From assembly GCA_030374805.1 (NCBI GenBank), contig JARGSG010000247.1, positions 124,001 through 188,000 on the forward strand: 64,000 nt of DNA, in the 5' to 3' direction. Within the stretch, counting starts at the first letter, position 1. Every line of letters starts with the position of its first letter. Position numbers and translations under genes: made by a program. The stretch comes from Gracilaria gracilis (taxonomy: Eukaryota > Rhodophyta > Florideophyceae > Gracilariales > Gracilariaceae). The notes below the pieces were generated by a model. That model was not told the origin of the DNA, made no database searches, and saw only the letters and a list, made by a program, of their open reading frames with translations. This document shows positions 1 through 9,700 of this stretch, piece after piece.

Positions 1-175
1 CCTGTCAATACGTGTGCACGGTGTGCATCCGCCGTTTCCAATGTCGGATTCGGCTGGTCACTGCAATTTGTCGTCCGAAGGTCTTCATCTTCACCGTTTT
101 CGAATTGTTTACTCTCAAAATGGCATTTTGGTGTTTCCAATGTCGGATTCGGCTGGTTTTCCTTTGAATACATGA
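1..175. repeat. Partial copy of a 137-bp satellite
   Basis: The first 175 bases closely match the tandem unit at 57839-58144, sharing the blocks CTGTCAATACGTGTGCACGG, TCCGAAGGTCTTCATCTTCA and CTCTCAAAATGGCATTTTGG. This copy is rearranged: the GTTTCCAATGTCGGATTCGG block occurs twice, and it differs at several bases. The short ORFs crossing it on both strands are by-products of the repeat, because a 137-bp period rotates the reading frame. The window therefore starts inside or next to a satellite block. Confidence 0.8.
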
Positions 176-720
176 CGATGGCAGCGAGACGGTGCTGTAC
201 GACGCCATCGAGCTGAACTGGTTGCTAAAACTGGCCGGACTGGCCGGCGTGGCGGCGGCGCGTGGCACGCCACCACCACCACCAGCGACAGCGGCGGCAG
301 CTGCAGTGGCAGAGGCGCGCTTCGGGTTGGCCGGGCACGAGCACTCGTGCTTGCACAGCGCCTTGAGGTTGGGCACGACGTGCGACGCGTCAAACTGGCA
401 GCGCGGGCGCAGCGGGTCGAAGATGTGCGTGTGGTGCGAACACGGAAAGCGGCGCGGCTTTTGCGCGCAGCGTAGGTGGCAGCGACTGCGCGTGTTGCAA
501 GGACGTCGTAACCGCGACAGCGGCGCCCACGCCGGCGCGGCCACGCTTGACGACGACGGGGATGGGCGGGTCGCGCGCAGCGCCGCCGCCGGCGCTGCTA
601 CCGCCATGCACGACCAACCACTGGCCGGGCTGCCAGACACCCTTGCGCTGTAGGTCGAAGCCGGGGCCTGAACGGATGCGGTTGTGGTCGAAGGCCAGCG
701 TCGTCAGTGACGACGGCTGC
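176..720 (-). pseudogene. Unidentified GC-rich coding remnant
   Basis: Minus-strand reading gives two protein-like stretches in different frames. One, around 620-715, contains AFDHNRIRSGPGFDLQRKG followed by WQPGQWLVVHGG. The other, around 320-450, contains HTHIFDPLRPRCQFDASHVV and a Cys-rich CKHECSCP. Between them lies low-complexity Ala/Gly/Pro/Arg sequence. I do not recognise the family. The change of frame suggests an intron or a broken gene. The plus strand also has a 153-aa open frame here, so the strand is uncertain; GC-rich DNA leaves many frames open by chance. Confidence 0.22.
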
Positions 721-1141
721 GGCGACCGCGACTATGACTGCGGCGGTGACGGCAGCGCGCGCGCGCGCGAGTGGCGCTGCTTGCGGCGGTGGGAAGACGC
801 GCTGCCCATGTCGCTGCAGAGGCGGGCAGCGCACCGACGATGCTCGCACGCACCGCGCACCTTTTTGCACGGTATCTATACAACACCAACGAGAACGAGG
901 CGCGCGCCGCTCCACGTGGTGCGGCCACGCGCGCGCGCCATTGGCCACGCCGCTGCTCGTGCGCTCGCGTGTTCGTTCGTTCGCTGCTGGCGGTGTGTCT
1001 CGCCGCCCCGCGCGCGTCCCGACTCCGCCGATCGATACGTGTGCCGCTCGTGGCCGCGTCCCGCTGCCGCTCCCGCCGCCGCCACCCGCTGTCGCTCAGC
1101 GCGTCGGTGGTGGTGGTGGTGGTGGTGGTGCTCCTGCTGCT

Positions 1142-2089
1142 ATGCGCGTGACGGCGTCAAGGCGGCGGGGCGACCGCGTCGCACCACGCCGTCGGCGACG
1201 ACGCGCAGCTGCGCGCGCTGCGGCCGCGCGTGGCGCGATGTTCGATGACGGCGACGGCCGCGACGACGGCCGTGTCGTGCTGCTGGGGCTGACCGACTGG
1301 CCGTACCGCCAGTTGGCGCTCTACTTTGTGTGCAACCCGCGCCACCTCGCCATCCGCAACTGCCTGCTCAGTGCGCTGGACGCGCGCACATACCACCTGC
1401 TCGTCGTGCACGGCGCCGACGTTTTCCTACACACGCGCCTCTTCTCGCCGCCATCGCCGTCGACGTCGTCGTCGCGGTGGTCGGCGCGCAACGCGGCGGC
1501 GTTTGGATCGGCGCGCTTCGCCAACGTGACGCAGCTCAAATCGCACGTAGTGCTGCACGTATTGCGGCATCGCTACAGCGTGCTGCTGTGCGACGCGGAC
1601 GTGGCGCTGCGGCGCGCGATGCAGCGCGTGATACTGGCGCTGTCGTGCCGCGCGCAGCTGGCCGTGCAGCCGGACGTTCCGGCGTGGCAGCCTCGCACGC
1701 CGCCCAACCACAGCCTCAACTCCGCGCTGTACGTGGCACGCGCAGCACCGAGCACCGTTGCCGCCTTGGAGGCCGTCGTGCGCTGGGCGCACGCTGTGCG
1801 CCGCTCCGAGCAAAAGGCGTTCATCTACGTGCTGTGCGGCGCGTTCAAGGTGCACCGCCTCGGCCCCGGCGGGCGCGTTGGTGCGCGTGGCTGCTTTTAC
1901 ATGTACACGCAGTGGCTAGTCGACATAGAACAAACTGCTACGGTCACCGTTGCGGCGGAAGCGGCACAACACCTCGTGCCCCAGGTCGGAGTACACACGC
2001 TGAGCGGCTCCGCGGGCAGGTGCTCAAAGCCCATGAAGCCCTTCTTGTCTGGCTGCAGCACGCGCTCAGCCAGCTCCAAGCTCACTTGA
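1142..2089 (+). CDS. GT77-like nucleotide-diphospho-sugar transferase
   Basis: The 315-aa reading resembles the GT77 / nucleotide-diphospho-sugar transferase family, type II Golgi enzymes that add sugars to cell-wall glycoproteins or polysaccharides. It shows in order: VLLGLTDWPYRQLAL (first beta strand), ALDARTYHLLVVHGADVF, the acceptor block FANVTQLKSHVVLHVLRHRY, the DxD metal and nucleotide-sugar motif in VLLCDADVALR (DAD at residues 151-153), and LNSALYVARA, equivalent to the family's N-x-G-hydrophobic-Y segment. The frame is open upstream to 707, but conservation starts only near 1265, so ATG 1142 (or 1238) is a guess. The expected signal-anchor is absent in this frame. An eight-Val/four-Leu hydrophobic run ends at 1151 in another frame, inside a (GTG)n tract. 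The C-terminal 50 residues look unlike the family. Confidence 0.62.
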   Translation: MRVTASRRRGDRVAPRRRRRRAAARAAAARGAMFDDGDGRDDGRVVLLGLTDWPYRQLALYFVCNPRHLAIRNCLLSALDARTYHLLVVHGADVFLHTRLFSPPSPSTSSSRWSARNAAAFGSARFANVTQLKSHVVLHVLRHRYSVLLCDADVALRRAMQRVILALSCRAQLAVQPDVPAWQPRTPPNHSLNSALYVARAAPSTVAALEAVVRWAHAVRRSEQKAFIYVLCGAFKVHRLGPGGRVGARGCFYMYTQWLVDIEQTATVTVAAEAAQHLVPQVGVHTLSGSAGRCSKPMKPFLSGCSTRSASSKLT

Positions 2090-2250
2090 TCGACTTTCTA
2101 ATTGGTCTGGGTTCACAATGGGCAGCCTTGCGCCCATAAAGTTGACGGCCAAGCGCATGGCGGTGGCGGGCAGCGGCAGGAAGCGGCCTTCGCGCTGGAT
2201 GGACTCGCTGACAAACTGGAATGCTTCCCGTGCGACAGGAGGAAAAGTGT
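1912..2250 (-). pseudogene. Unidentified coding fragment antisense to the GT77 3' end
   Basis: The minus strand carries three protein-like stretches in successive frames: REAFQFVSESIQREGRFLPL with ATAMRLAVNFMGARLPIV (about 2115-2245), LELAERVLQPDKKGFMGFEH (about 2010-2085), and VYSDLGHEVLCRFRRNGDRS (about 1920-1985). Composition and regular hydrophobic spacing suggest former coding sequence. I do not recognise the family. The frame changes and overlap with the GT77 C-terminus suggest a decayed gene end, with the two genes meeting tail to tail. Confidence 0.3.
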
Positions 2251-2339
2251 TATTTGTGGTGGTTGTGATGCGCGGAGATGTTTCGCAGCCACCGGTCCGC
2301 TCGTGGATTGCTGTGCTGTAAACCGCAATGGGTAGTGAG

Positions 2340-3530
2340 GCGCATGAAGAGTGTACTGGGCAGCTGGCAGCCGCTCCAAGGTCACACTGGTACGTCGGAG
2401 TGCATGATTGCGAGTGCAGACGGCGCTGGCAATGTGTTAGACCCACTGGATGGATCAGTTCGTGTGTAGGATGTTGATAGCGGCAAACCGTCGGGCATCC
2501 GCTTCAGGTTCACACACTCCACACATTGTGTGACTTGCGTTGCAGTAAGCGCGAACGGGACTCGCATGATGTCAGGCTCGAGATACGGCACGGTACGTGT
2601 GTGGGACGCTGAAAGTGGCAACGCTCTCCGGCAGCCGCTCTGACATCACATAATTTGGGAGACCCGCGCGGCAGTGCGTGTAACAGATCGTGAGAGCAGT
2701 AAAGTACCGAACAGAACTGTGATGGAAATGGGTGTCCTCGACAGTGAGCGCCGACGGCAGCCGTGTTGTTGGAAGACGATAACATGCAACGGCTGTGGGC
2801 ACTAAGCAGCGGAAGCTGGGAGTGTGTGCTCCCGTCCCGTGAGGCTGCGTTGCAGCGCACCATCGATTCGCTCAAACTCTGGTGGTGTACAAAGCGCTGA
2901 TGCTGGTGGCCGTCAGAGCAAGATGTGTGCGATGTCGCAGTACAAGGTTCGCTGGGCATCTGCGAAAACAAAATGGGCAACATCGACAGCGGTTATGTAT
3001 ATTTCACAAAACAATTTCAATCGTGCCGTATCCTGGCATCACTTGCTCCTCACCGATGGGTTGCCTCTTTGGAGAAAAGGAAACATAGTAGCCACGAGCG
3101 ACGCGCGTGATTCTGTGACGACTCAACGGTTCTCGCGATTCGGGCTAATTGCTCATCGATCATGCTCTGATTGTCTTGTTGGCGGGTGCAGGACGAATGT
3201 GGCATGCTCACCATTTGAAAGCACGGTGCGACATGACTGGAGTGCCAGCGTGGGCGCGGGGAAATGCCGGCCGGTATTCCGTTGTCGTGCTCGGGCCTGC
3301 TTTCGGGCGGGAGTTTGAACAAGAAGCTCTTTGTCGACGCCGACTTGGGCGGGAGAGACGCACGCAACAGAGGGGGCTTTGGACAGGCTGTTGAGACGCG
3401 GTCGTCGGTCACGCCGACTTGGTGGGGTGTCTGGCGGTAAGCGGTGACGAAAGTCTCGTTTTATCGGGATCGAACGATAAGATTCTGCGAATATGGGACG
3501 GGCGCAGTCGAGATGGTGTTGGGATGTGCT
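2340..3530 (+). pseudogene. Decayed WD40-repeat gene
   Basis: At least three WD40 blades can be read on the plus strand, in different frames and separated by stops. Around 2350-2480 there is a PLQGHTG start and LDGSVRV followed by a stop. At 2511-2640 there is an almost complete blade with VTCVAVSANGTRMMSGSRYG then TVRVWDAESGNALRQPL. At 3395-3510 there is VGHADLVGCLAVSGDESLVL then SGSNDKILRIWDGRS. A weaker blade with LLEDDNMQRLWALSSGSWEC lies near 2765-2825. The V-R-V-W-D-A-E-S-G signature is typical of long WD40 arrays in multidomain signalling proteins. No single frame runs through. Two other WD40 fragments lie at 36525 and 50606. Confidence 0.7.
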
Positions 3531-3639
3531 CGTCGATTACGACAATCGTTGGATGTCGTCTATGTTCTCGCTCCATATTTTGCAGGTATGTGTCGACGAG
3601 TGGGGAGTTTGAACCGCACATGAGTTTCTAGTCCCTGGA

Positions 3640-4335
3640 GCACAATCTGCACTGGTGAGGATCGGCACATGAACTTTGTCACATGGCGAGTCGTAATCTC
3701 GCTTCCTTCTTTATAATATATGTGGACACCTTATGAAGCACAAATGCGCTCTTGCTTTGATTCGGAACTTGAAGCCCCATGCTGATAACTGTCCAACACC
3801 CGCAGTAAGCGTTTCGAAAGCGCGTCACAATGCTCTCTCCCCGAAAGTGGTGTGCACATCATGTATATTACGTTTCCTAACGGCCTCGTGAAAACACCTT
3901 CATACTTTAACCTTCGCGATAACAAATCCAAGCGTCACCGGGTGACGTTTGGACGCGGGACGCGTTTACTAAACGGGTGCCACGGCGCGCGAAAATCGAC
4001 GACTGGAAGTGGTGGACTTGGTGACGAGCTTCGAAGCCGCTGCGGCGAATATCCTATTACACTTCACATCTTCTTCATGTTCACATTCTCAGTAGTTCAA
4101 CTCCTACTTAACGGAGAGCGTTTCTGTTCAAAGGCTCTCGTTTCGCCAATATTCGAGTGGCGCTGTTCTTCTTCGTTTGTTTTGCTGACCCACTTCTATA
4201 TTCATACGTACTGTCTTGGTGCTTCTGATGCCTCCAGTACTTTCCCCCTCAGCTAACCCCTCATCCTCAGAGAAGCCCAACTTCTGAATATGTTCTTCGC
4301 ACGCATCTCCCTCCTCTTCTTCGGAGTTTTACTTT
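3640..4335. other. Intergenic, no supported gene
   Basis: A 134-codon open frame (3852-4256, plus) lacks any recognisable domain and has the composition of chance translation. The right part downstream of the TRIP13 stop is T-rich, as expected for a 3' flank. I see no RNA gene or repeat. Confidence 0.5.
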
Positions 4336-5715
4336 TTAGCTGTCTTCCCACGCTGCAATAGACTGCCCTCCGTAACACCACAAACCTCCCCCATTGATGG
4401 AGCGCGCTCCATTTCTCGGATGACTCCGTGGATGACAGCCCGCAAACTCGTATGAAAATTGATTATCACCACTTCTTCTTTTGCCTCGCCCTTGTGCCTT
4501 TACCTTAACAAGAGCTGACAAAACCGCTTTGCGTAATCTTCTTCCACTCAGCTTTGCAGCCTTCTTCAATGCATGTTTAACGGCACCGATCTCCTTAAGA
4601 CGAGAGGCGTTGTCCGTATCAATGATCACGCCCTTTTGTATCAGCTCGTCTATTGTTGACATTATCACCCCGACTCGTGCACTACCCACCGGTTCTTTGA
4701 GATGGATCAACATGTCCGCGCGATCCATCAGTGCTTGTTCCAGTCCATTTACGAGATTACTCGTAGCCAGTACAACCACGTTTCCGAGCTCCTGAAGTCC
4801 GTCAATCCCTTGTAGCAATGCATTCACTACTCGTATTCCATCACCAGCATCAGATCCGCTTAAAGCCCTAGATCGCGTTAAACCAATGCTCTCCACCTCA
4901 TCAAGCAGAACAAAAACTCGAGACGGTCCTCTAGCCATTTCGAAAACTCTTTGAAACGCCGTACTCACATTCTTGGCACTTTCGCCGAAAAACTTGCTGA
5001 GAAACAGTTCACAGTGCATTTGCATTAGTAGAGAATGTCCCCCGCCTCTAATCGCTCCTTTCTGCGCTAAGGCGCGTGCAGTAGTAGTCTTTCCAGTTCC
5101 AGGTGGTCCGTACAAAACAACGAAGCCACCACATCCACACAAACTATTCAACTCTCTTCGTATATGGATGTACGCAAGCAATTTGTTCTTTACGTCACAG
5201 GGCAGATGAAGAGATTCCCAGCAGTCCTCAAGAAGTTGGCACGGCAGATGCGTCACAGTTGCACCAGGTATACTTTCAACCGTAGTTCGGATATGATACG
5301 GATGAACCTGAATGTCGGCAGCTCCGAAAGTATCGCACGAACGAGGGCGGTGCAAGACTTGATTGTTATCGTCCACGGCTACCTTCGCCTGCACCACGCG
5401 AAATGTAACACCTTCTTTCGTAGAAGGCATGCTGTTTTCCTGAAGTCCTTCCACCAGTGAACGTGGAAGTACATGCGATTGCAGCCGGCGCGATCGAATA
5501 GAACGACAGATGACCTTTCACATCGCGCGAAATTCTTCAGTGTGCTCATTGACTCGTAGACCACGCTCATTCAAAGATTGTGGATGCGATGGGCGCAGTT
5601 GTAGTTCTATGTGAGCGGTAGTGCGACGGCTATCTTCAAAGTCCATCGTTGAAGAGCGAGGAAGTGAGAAGCTTTGTGCGTTCTTTGACCACGGAAGGCG
5701 CTTAAATGCGCTCAT
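4336..5715 (-). CDS. TRIP13: Pch2/TRIP13-type AAA+ ATPase
   Basis: This is the HORMA-remodelling AAA+ ATPase that, with p31comet, opens closed MAD2 and meiotic HORMADs. Numbering the 372 codons downstream of 5454: Walker A GPPGTGKT at 116-123, RALAQK at 127-132, FGES at 156-159, Walker B VFVLLDEVES at 180-189, IRVVNALLQGIDGL at 207-220, sensor-1 ATSN at 230-233 and DRAD at 244-247, all in human TRIP13 order. Codon 5452-5454 is GTG, not ATG. The same frame continues upstream to ATG 5715 and includes the N-terminal TTAHIELQLRPS strand, but a single TGA (5518-5520) interrupts it. Near 4490 the frame seems to slip by one: past KVKAQG the ORF turns into unlikely sequence, while the neighbouring frame reads INFHTSLRAVIHGVIREMER, like the family's final helices. 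The gene is thus either a fresh pseudogene or affected by sequence errors. Confidence 0.85.
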
Positions 5716-5732
5716 GGTAGAGGCGGGTATTC

Positions 5733-6370
5733 ATGGGTTTCCTATCGTCTTGGAGGCGATGTGAAGGGAAAACGCTGAGCGACGCTGCAATGGCTCAAGT
5801 GGGCATCCTGAAGGTAAAGGGGTATAAAAATACCTTCAGAGGTGCCAAGGGTTCATCGAAACGAAACTGTAGAGCTTTCGAACCCGTTAGCTCCTCGCCG
5901 ATGTGCGTGAGGAGCCACCGCAGGGACTGCAGACAACGGCATGGACGACGCGACAATCAGCGCACGCTACCCTCGAAACGCGGCAGCGCGACCATGGCCA
6001 CGGTGGCCTCGAAGATGGTGCCAAACGCCAAGAAGAGCGAGATGATTCCCTTACTGTCCGCGTTTCGAAACAGGCAGAAACCCCACCAACGCCGAAAGCG
6101 AACAGTCCGCGTCGCAGCGCCAGGCAGTAACTTTACCGACGGTATCAACGGTACTGTACCGTCGGTAACTTACCAACGGTACCGTTCAGAAAAGGGCAAG
6201 TTTGGAAAAAGGCCAACTTTGGAAACTTTCACAGAAGAGCCCATAACTTTCGGCTCTAGCGCTCAATTTCAAATCTGATCACACGATCGGATTCCTCTCA
6301 CTGAGATGAAGACGGTGATACCAAGAACGCCCGAGTTTCAAACTACAGATGCGAGAAAAAAATAAAAACA
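5733..6370. other. Spacer with short inverted repeats; possible membrane-protein scrap
   Basis: A 181-codon plus frame has no domain. On the minus strand at 5957-6148 a short frame reads GIISLFLAFGTIFEATVAMV, one plausible membrane helix, with no recognised family. At 6133-6190 the motif ACCGACGGTA and its complement TACCGTCGGTA recur around AACGGTAC, giving a small foldable cluster. The same motifs (TTACCGTCGGTAGC, TACCAACGGTA) reappear near 38875-38910. Confidence 0.35.
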
Positions 6371-6472
6371 CTATTGAACACGACATCGTCTTCGTTTTTA
6401 CTCACTTTCTCTTTCGCATTGTGCCACCTTCACCGTAGTCTCGAGACTCCATTGACCTCCAACGTATCTCTC

Positions 6473-6690
6473 ATGGCTCTGTCAATGCGTAAGCAAGCCA
6501 GCCGTGTCAAACGAAACCGTGAGCGCGCGGATTACAAGCGGCGAATGAAACAACTGGCAGTTTCAATGCTGAGAGATAAAGGCGCAAAACACAAAGTGCG
6601 TAGCATTGCAACCACGACGCAATTAAGCAAATCTACCGTTTGCCACACCAATTCAGCGTCACTTCCCGTATTAAACGGCATGAGAATTCT
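6473..6690 (+). pseudogene. HTH-containing protein fragment, possibly a transposase N-terminus
   Basis: The ATG at 6473 opens a basic stretch (MRKQASRVKRNRERADYKRR) followed by KVRSIATTTQLSKSTVCH. The latter matches the helix-turn-helix pattern of transposase and IS-type DNA-binding domains (V-R-x-I-A-x-x-x-x-L-S-x-S-T-V). The protein-like signal stops near 6665, just before gypsy element 1. An element landing in or beside a DNA-transposon gene would explain this; I cannot find the rest of the gene to the right of the element. A host HTH regulator is an alternative. Confidence 0.35.
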
Positions 6691-6759
6691 TCTGAACTTC
6701 TTCTTCCCGCAATGGCGGTGTCCATTACCCAACCTGGGCGTTATCCAGTGTACCTGGGA

Positions 6760-9700
6760 GAGCCGTGCCGGCGCGACGGTGGTACTGTATAACCCGTGAA
6801 CGGGGGAGGTGTTCGATCGGTTCCTCCGTATCCCCTTAGGGGCCATAACCGTACCAACGGACTCGGTATTGCAGATCACCGTTCCTATCGTAGGAATATC
6901 CGATAATTCGGTCGATGACGTACTCCTGTGCGTACACTTCCCGGCCATGCCGTGTCTTCGCCACTTCAAGGGAAGCGTTACCCTCGTGGGGAAAGATATC
7001 CCTCAATAGGGTGTCGGGGTGCATCGAAGCCGTGTCGGCGCTGACCCTGCGAGGGATCGAGCATCCACCTTCGTGGTAGTCGGCTCTCACCGCTAGCTTG
7101 CGTGGGTCGTTCCGCTTCTGCGGTAGCACTGACGTCGTTTGTCCCGACTGGGGTGTTCCACGCTCCGTGGGGAGTGGCGCGTAAGGTGCGTCTTCACGTG
7201 AGCGGGCACGTGACTCCAACAATGGTTGGCTAGGGTTAACCCAAGCTTGAACCACCTCCCTAATGTGGGGTTCCTCCAACGGCTGCGCCGTGCGCTTTGG
7301 ACTTGACACTCCGTGTGGGAGAGCAAATTCCGGTAGTCCGGTGCGTGCTGTGCTGGTCCCGTGTGGGTCGTGTACAGCACTCTTCCCGTGTGGGGTGCGT
7401 CCAGTTTGTGGTGCGCCCTGTACTTGGGAGATTTCCGAATCTTTCGAGATTGGTTTGCCGTCCTTGACGGTTGTGTTGTCCGGAACGACCGGTTGTTCTC
7501 CGGCTACGACGCCGGGATCTGCCGAGACTCTCGGGTTGCGCGGGCGCGAGCGCGATGAGCCTACGACTGACTCCCCTATCTCAGGGTTATCAATTCCGTT
7601 GCGAACGGTGGGTGTCGTTGTTGTGGCTTCCTCCGGTGATGGAGGGCGCCGCTGACAACTTCTGTTGAACGTTCCCCTGAGGGGCTTTGGTGTCCATACC
7701 CAGCGTTGCTGGCCCATGCTCTGCGCTGCGCCCCGCTTTTAGCGGCGGTGGTGGCGCTGCCGTTTCCGTTCCTGCGGGAGACTCCGTAACCGACGGTGAA
7801 GAGCTTACACCCTGATTGGGGCTTTGCGAAGCAGGTCGATTGTCGTGCTGCGTGTGCGGCGACGCCTCCGCTTCACTAACCCGTGTTCCACGGTGCGAAT
7901 TGCGTTGCGACGGCGAAGAATCTCCATTGGAGCGGCAAACCTCCTCCCCCTCCTTAGACGGAGCGGGGGGAAGGAGTGATGAAACTCCCGCATGGCGGGT
8001 AATAATACGGGCCAAGGGGGTTTTAGAAGTTCGGCCCTGATGGCCTGCGCGAATCGGCAAAGCCGGGTATCCCGATAACATAGGAATGTCCGAGAGGCCC
8101 CGGGTGGGGTGTGGTAAAACGAATGGTCGTTCGGCCACAGATGTTCCCGGTGTCTCCGGTGTTGCTGTACCCGTAGTGACGGGAGTTGTACTGTCCAAAA
8201 CTACCTCAGACGAGGGCGGAGGGGCCGGCACAACGCGATCGCGGGATAACCGCTCTTGCGTGTCGCCCATTTGCACAACGACTGTGTCGGTAGTACTCGA
8301 AATCACCCTGAAGGGGCCGTCCGCCACTGGCGAGAGCTTATGGCGCTTTTCCCGTTCCGGGTTGTAGTACTCCTTCCTTACGAAGATGTAGCTACCTACC
8401 GCAATTGGCGGGCTGTCCGATCTCCGTAAACGGTCGTCGAAATTCCGCTTGTACGCGGCTTGGGCTCTGGCCATTGATTTCCGCGTAGCGGGTACCAACT
8501 TTGGGAGCCACTCCTTCCACCTTAAGCGGTAATCACCCACAGATGGGAAAGTTTCAAGCGTAGCTTGCGATTCCAACGCCACGGGCGGGGGAGTACGAGA
8601 CAATACCAATTCAAATGGTGATAATCCGGTTGTCCGGTGAACTTGCGTATTGTACGCGAACGTCACCGCATCGGTTTACAAGTCCCAGTTCTTGGGCTGG
8701 TCAGCAACGTAAAAACGTAGAGCGGCGAGCATCGTCCGGTTGAACCGTTCAACTTGCTAGGTAGGTAGTGGTGAACAGGTTCTTCACGTCCAGGATGCGG
8801 CAGACATCCTGGAAGAAACGTGAGGCGAACTGCTTGCCGTTATCGGACAACAACACCACTGGAGGACCATACGCGAATGCCCAATGGGTTACGAAAGCGT
8901 TAGCCACCGTATACGCGGTTATCCTCCGGAGAGGTACAGTCCGAACAAGCTTCGAGAAGCGGTCGGTGATCACAAGTAGAAACTTGTTCCCTCGTTTTGT
9001 TGTGAGGAGTGGCCCGAGGATGTCAATTGCGACAAATTCGAGCGGTGCCCTAGCAGGGAATAGCTTCAGCGACTTGCTGTTCTTCCGAAGTTTCACTCGG
9101 TTTCTTGCACACTCCGTACAGAAGCGTACGGTAGCGTAGCAATCCACCACCATCGCGGGCCAATAGAAGTCCCTTCTCAGGGTGAGATAGTATTCCGGCC
9201 ACCGGCGTGACCACCGAGCTTCGGGTAATGCGTTAAATGCAACACCCGCGATTGCAGGGAATGCGGCACCACGACTTGTTTGGTAGCTTCGACGTTCCGC
9301 ACGGGGTAACCTCGGTCGTTTATCCCGAAGGGGAGTTCTTCACCACCGTTAAGACGGGCGCGTATCCCTATGCAAAATGGGTCTCCGAACTGTTCTCGAA
9401 CCAGTTCCTCTGGAGTAATGGGGACAAAATTCCCCGGTGGGGGATTCTCAGTAGCAACCTCATTGGAGGCAAGTAGTTCGTCAAAGTCAGCGTCCATATC
9501 CAGATCTTCTGGCCATTCCGGATCCTCCGGTTCTTTCCCGTCCACGACGAAGCAGGGAATATCATCATCCTCAGTTGCGAGGGCCTCCCCACTTGTGGGT
9601 AATCGGGAAAGTGCGTCGGCCTGCTTGTTCTGCACTCCCTTCTTATATATGACTGTGAAGTCATATTCCGCTAAGCGGAGTCTCCACCGCATTAGGCGGC

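Noticed and set aside
1427-1855. 142-aa minus-strand ORF opposite the GT77 gene
   Set aside because: GC-rich shadow frame: Arg/His/Ala-rich and antisense to well-conserved GT77 motifs.
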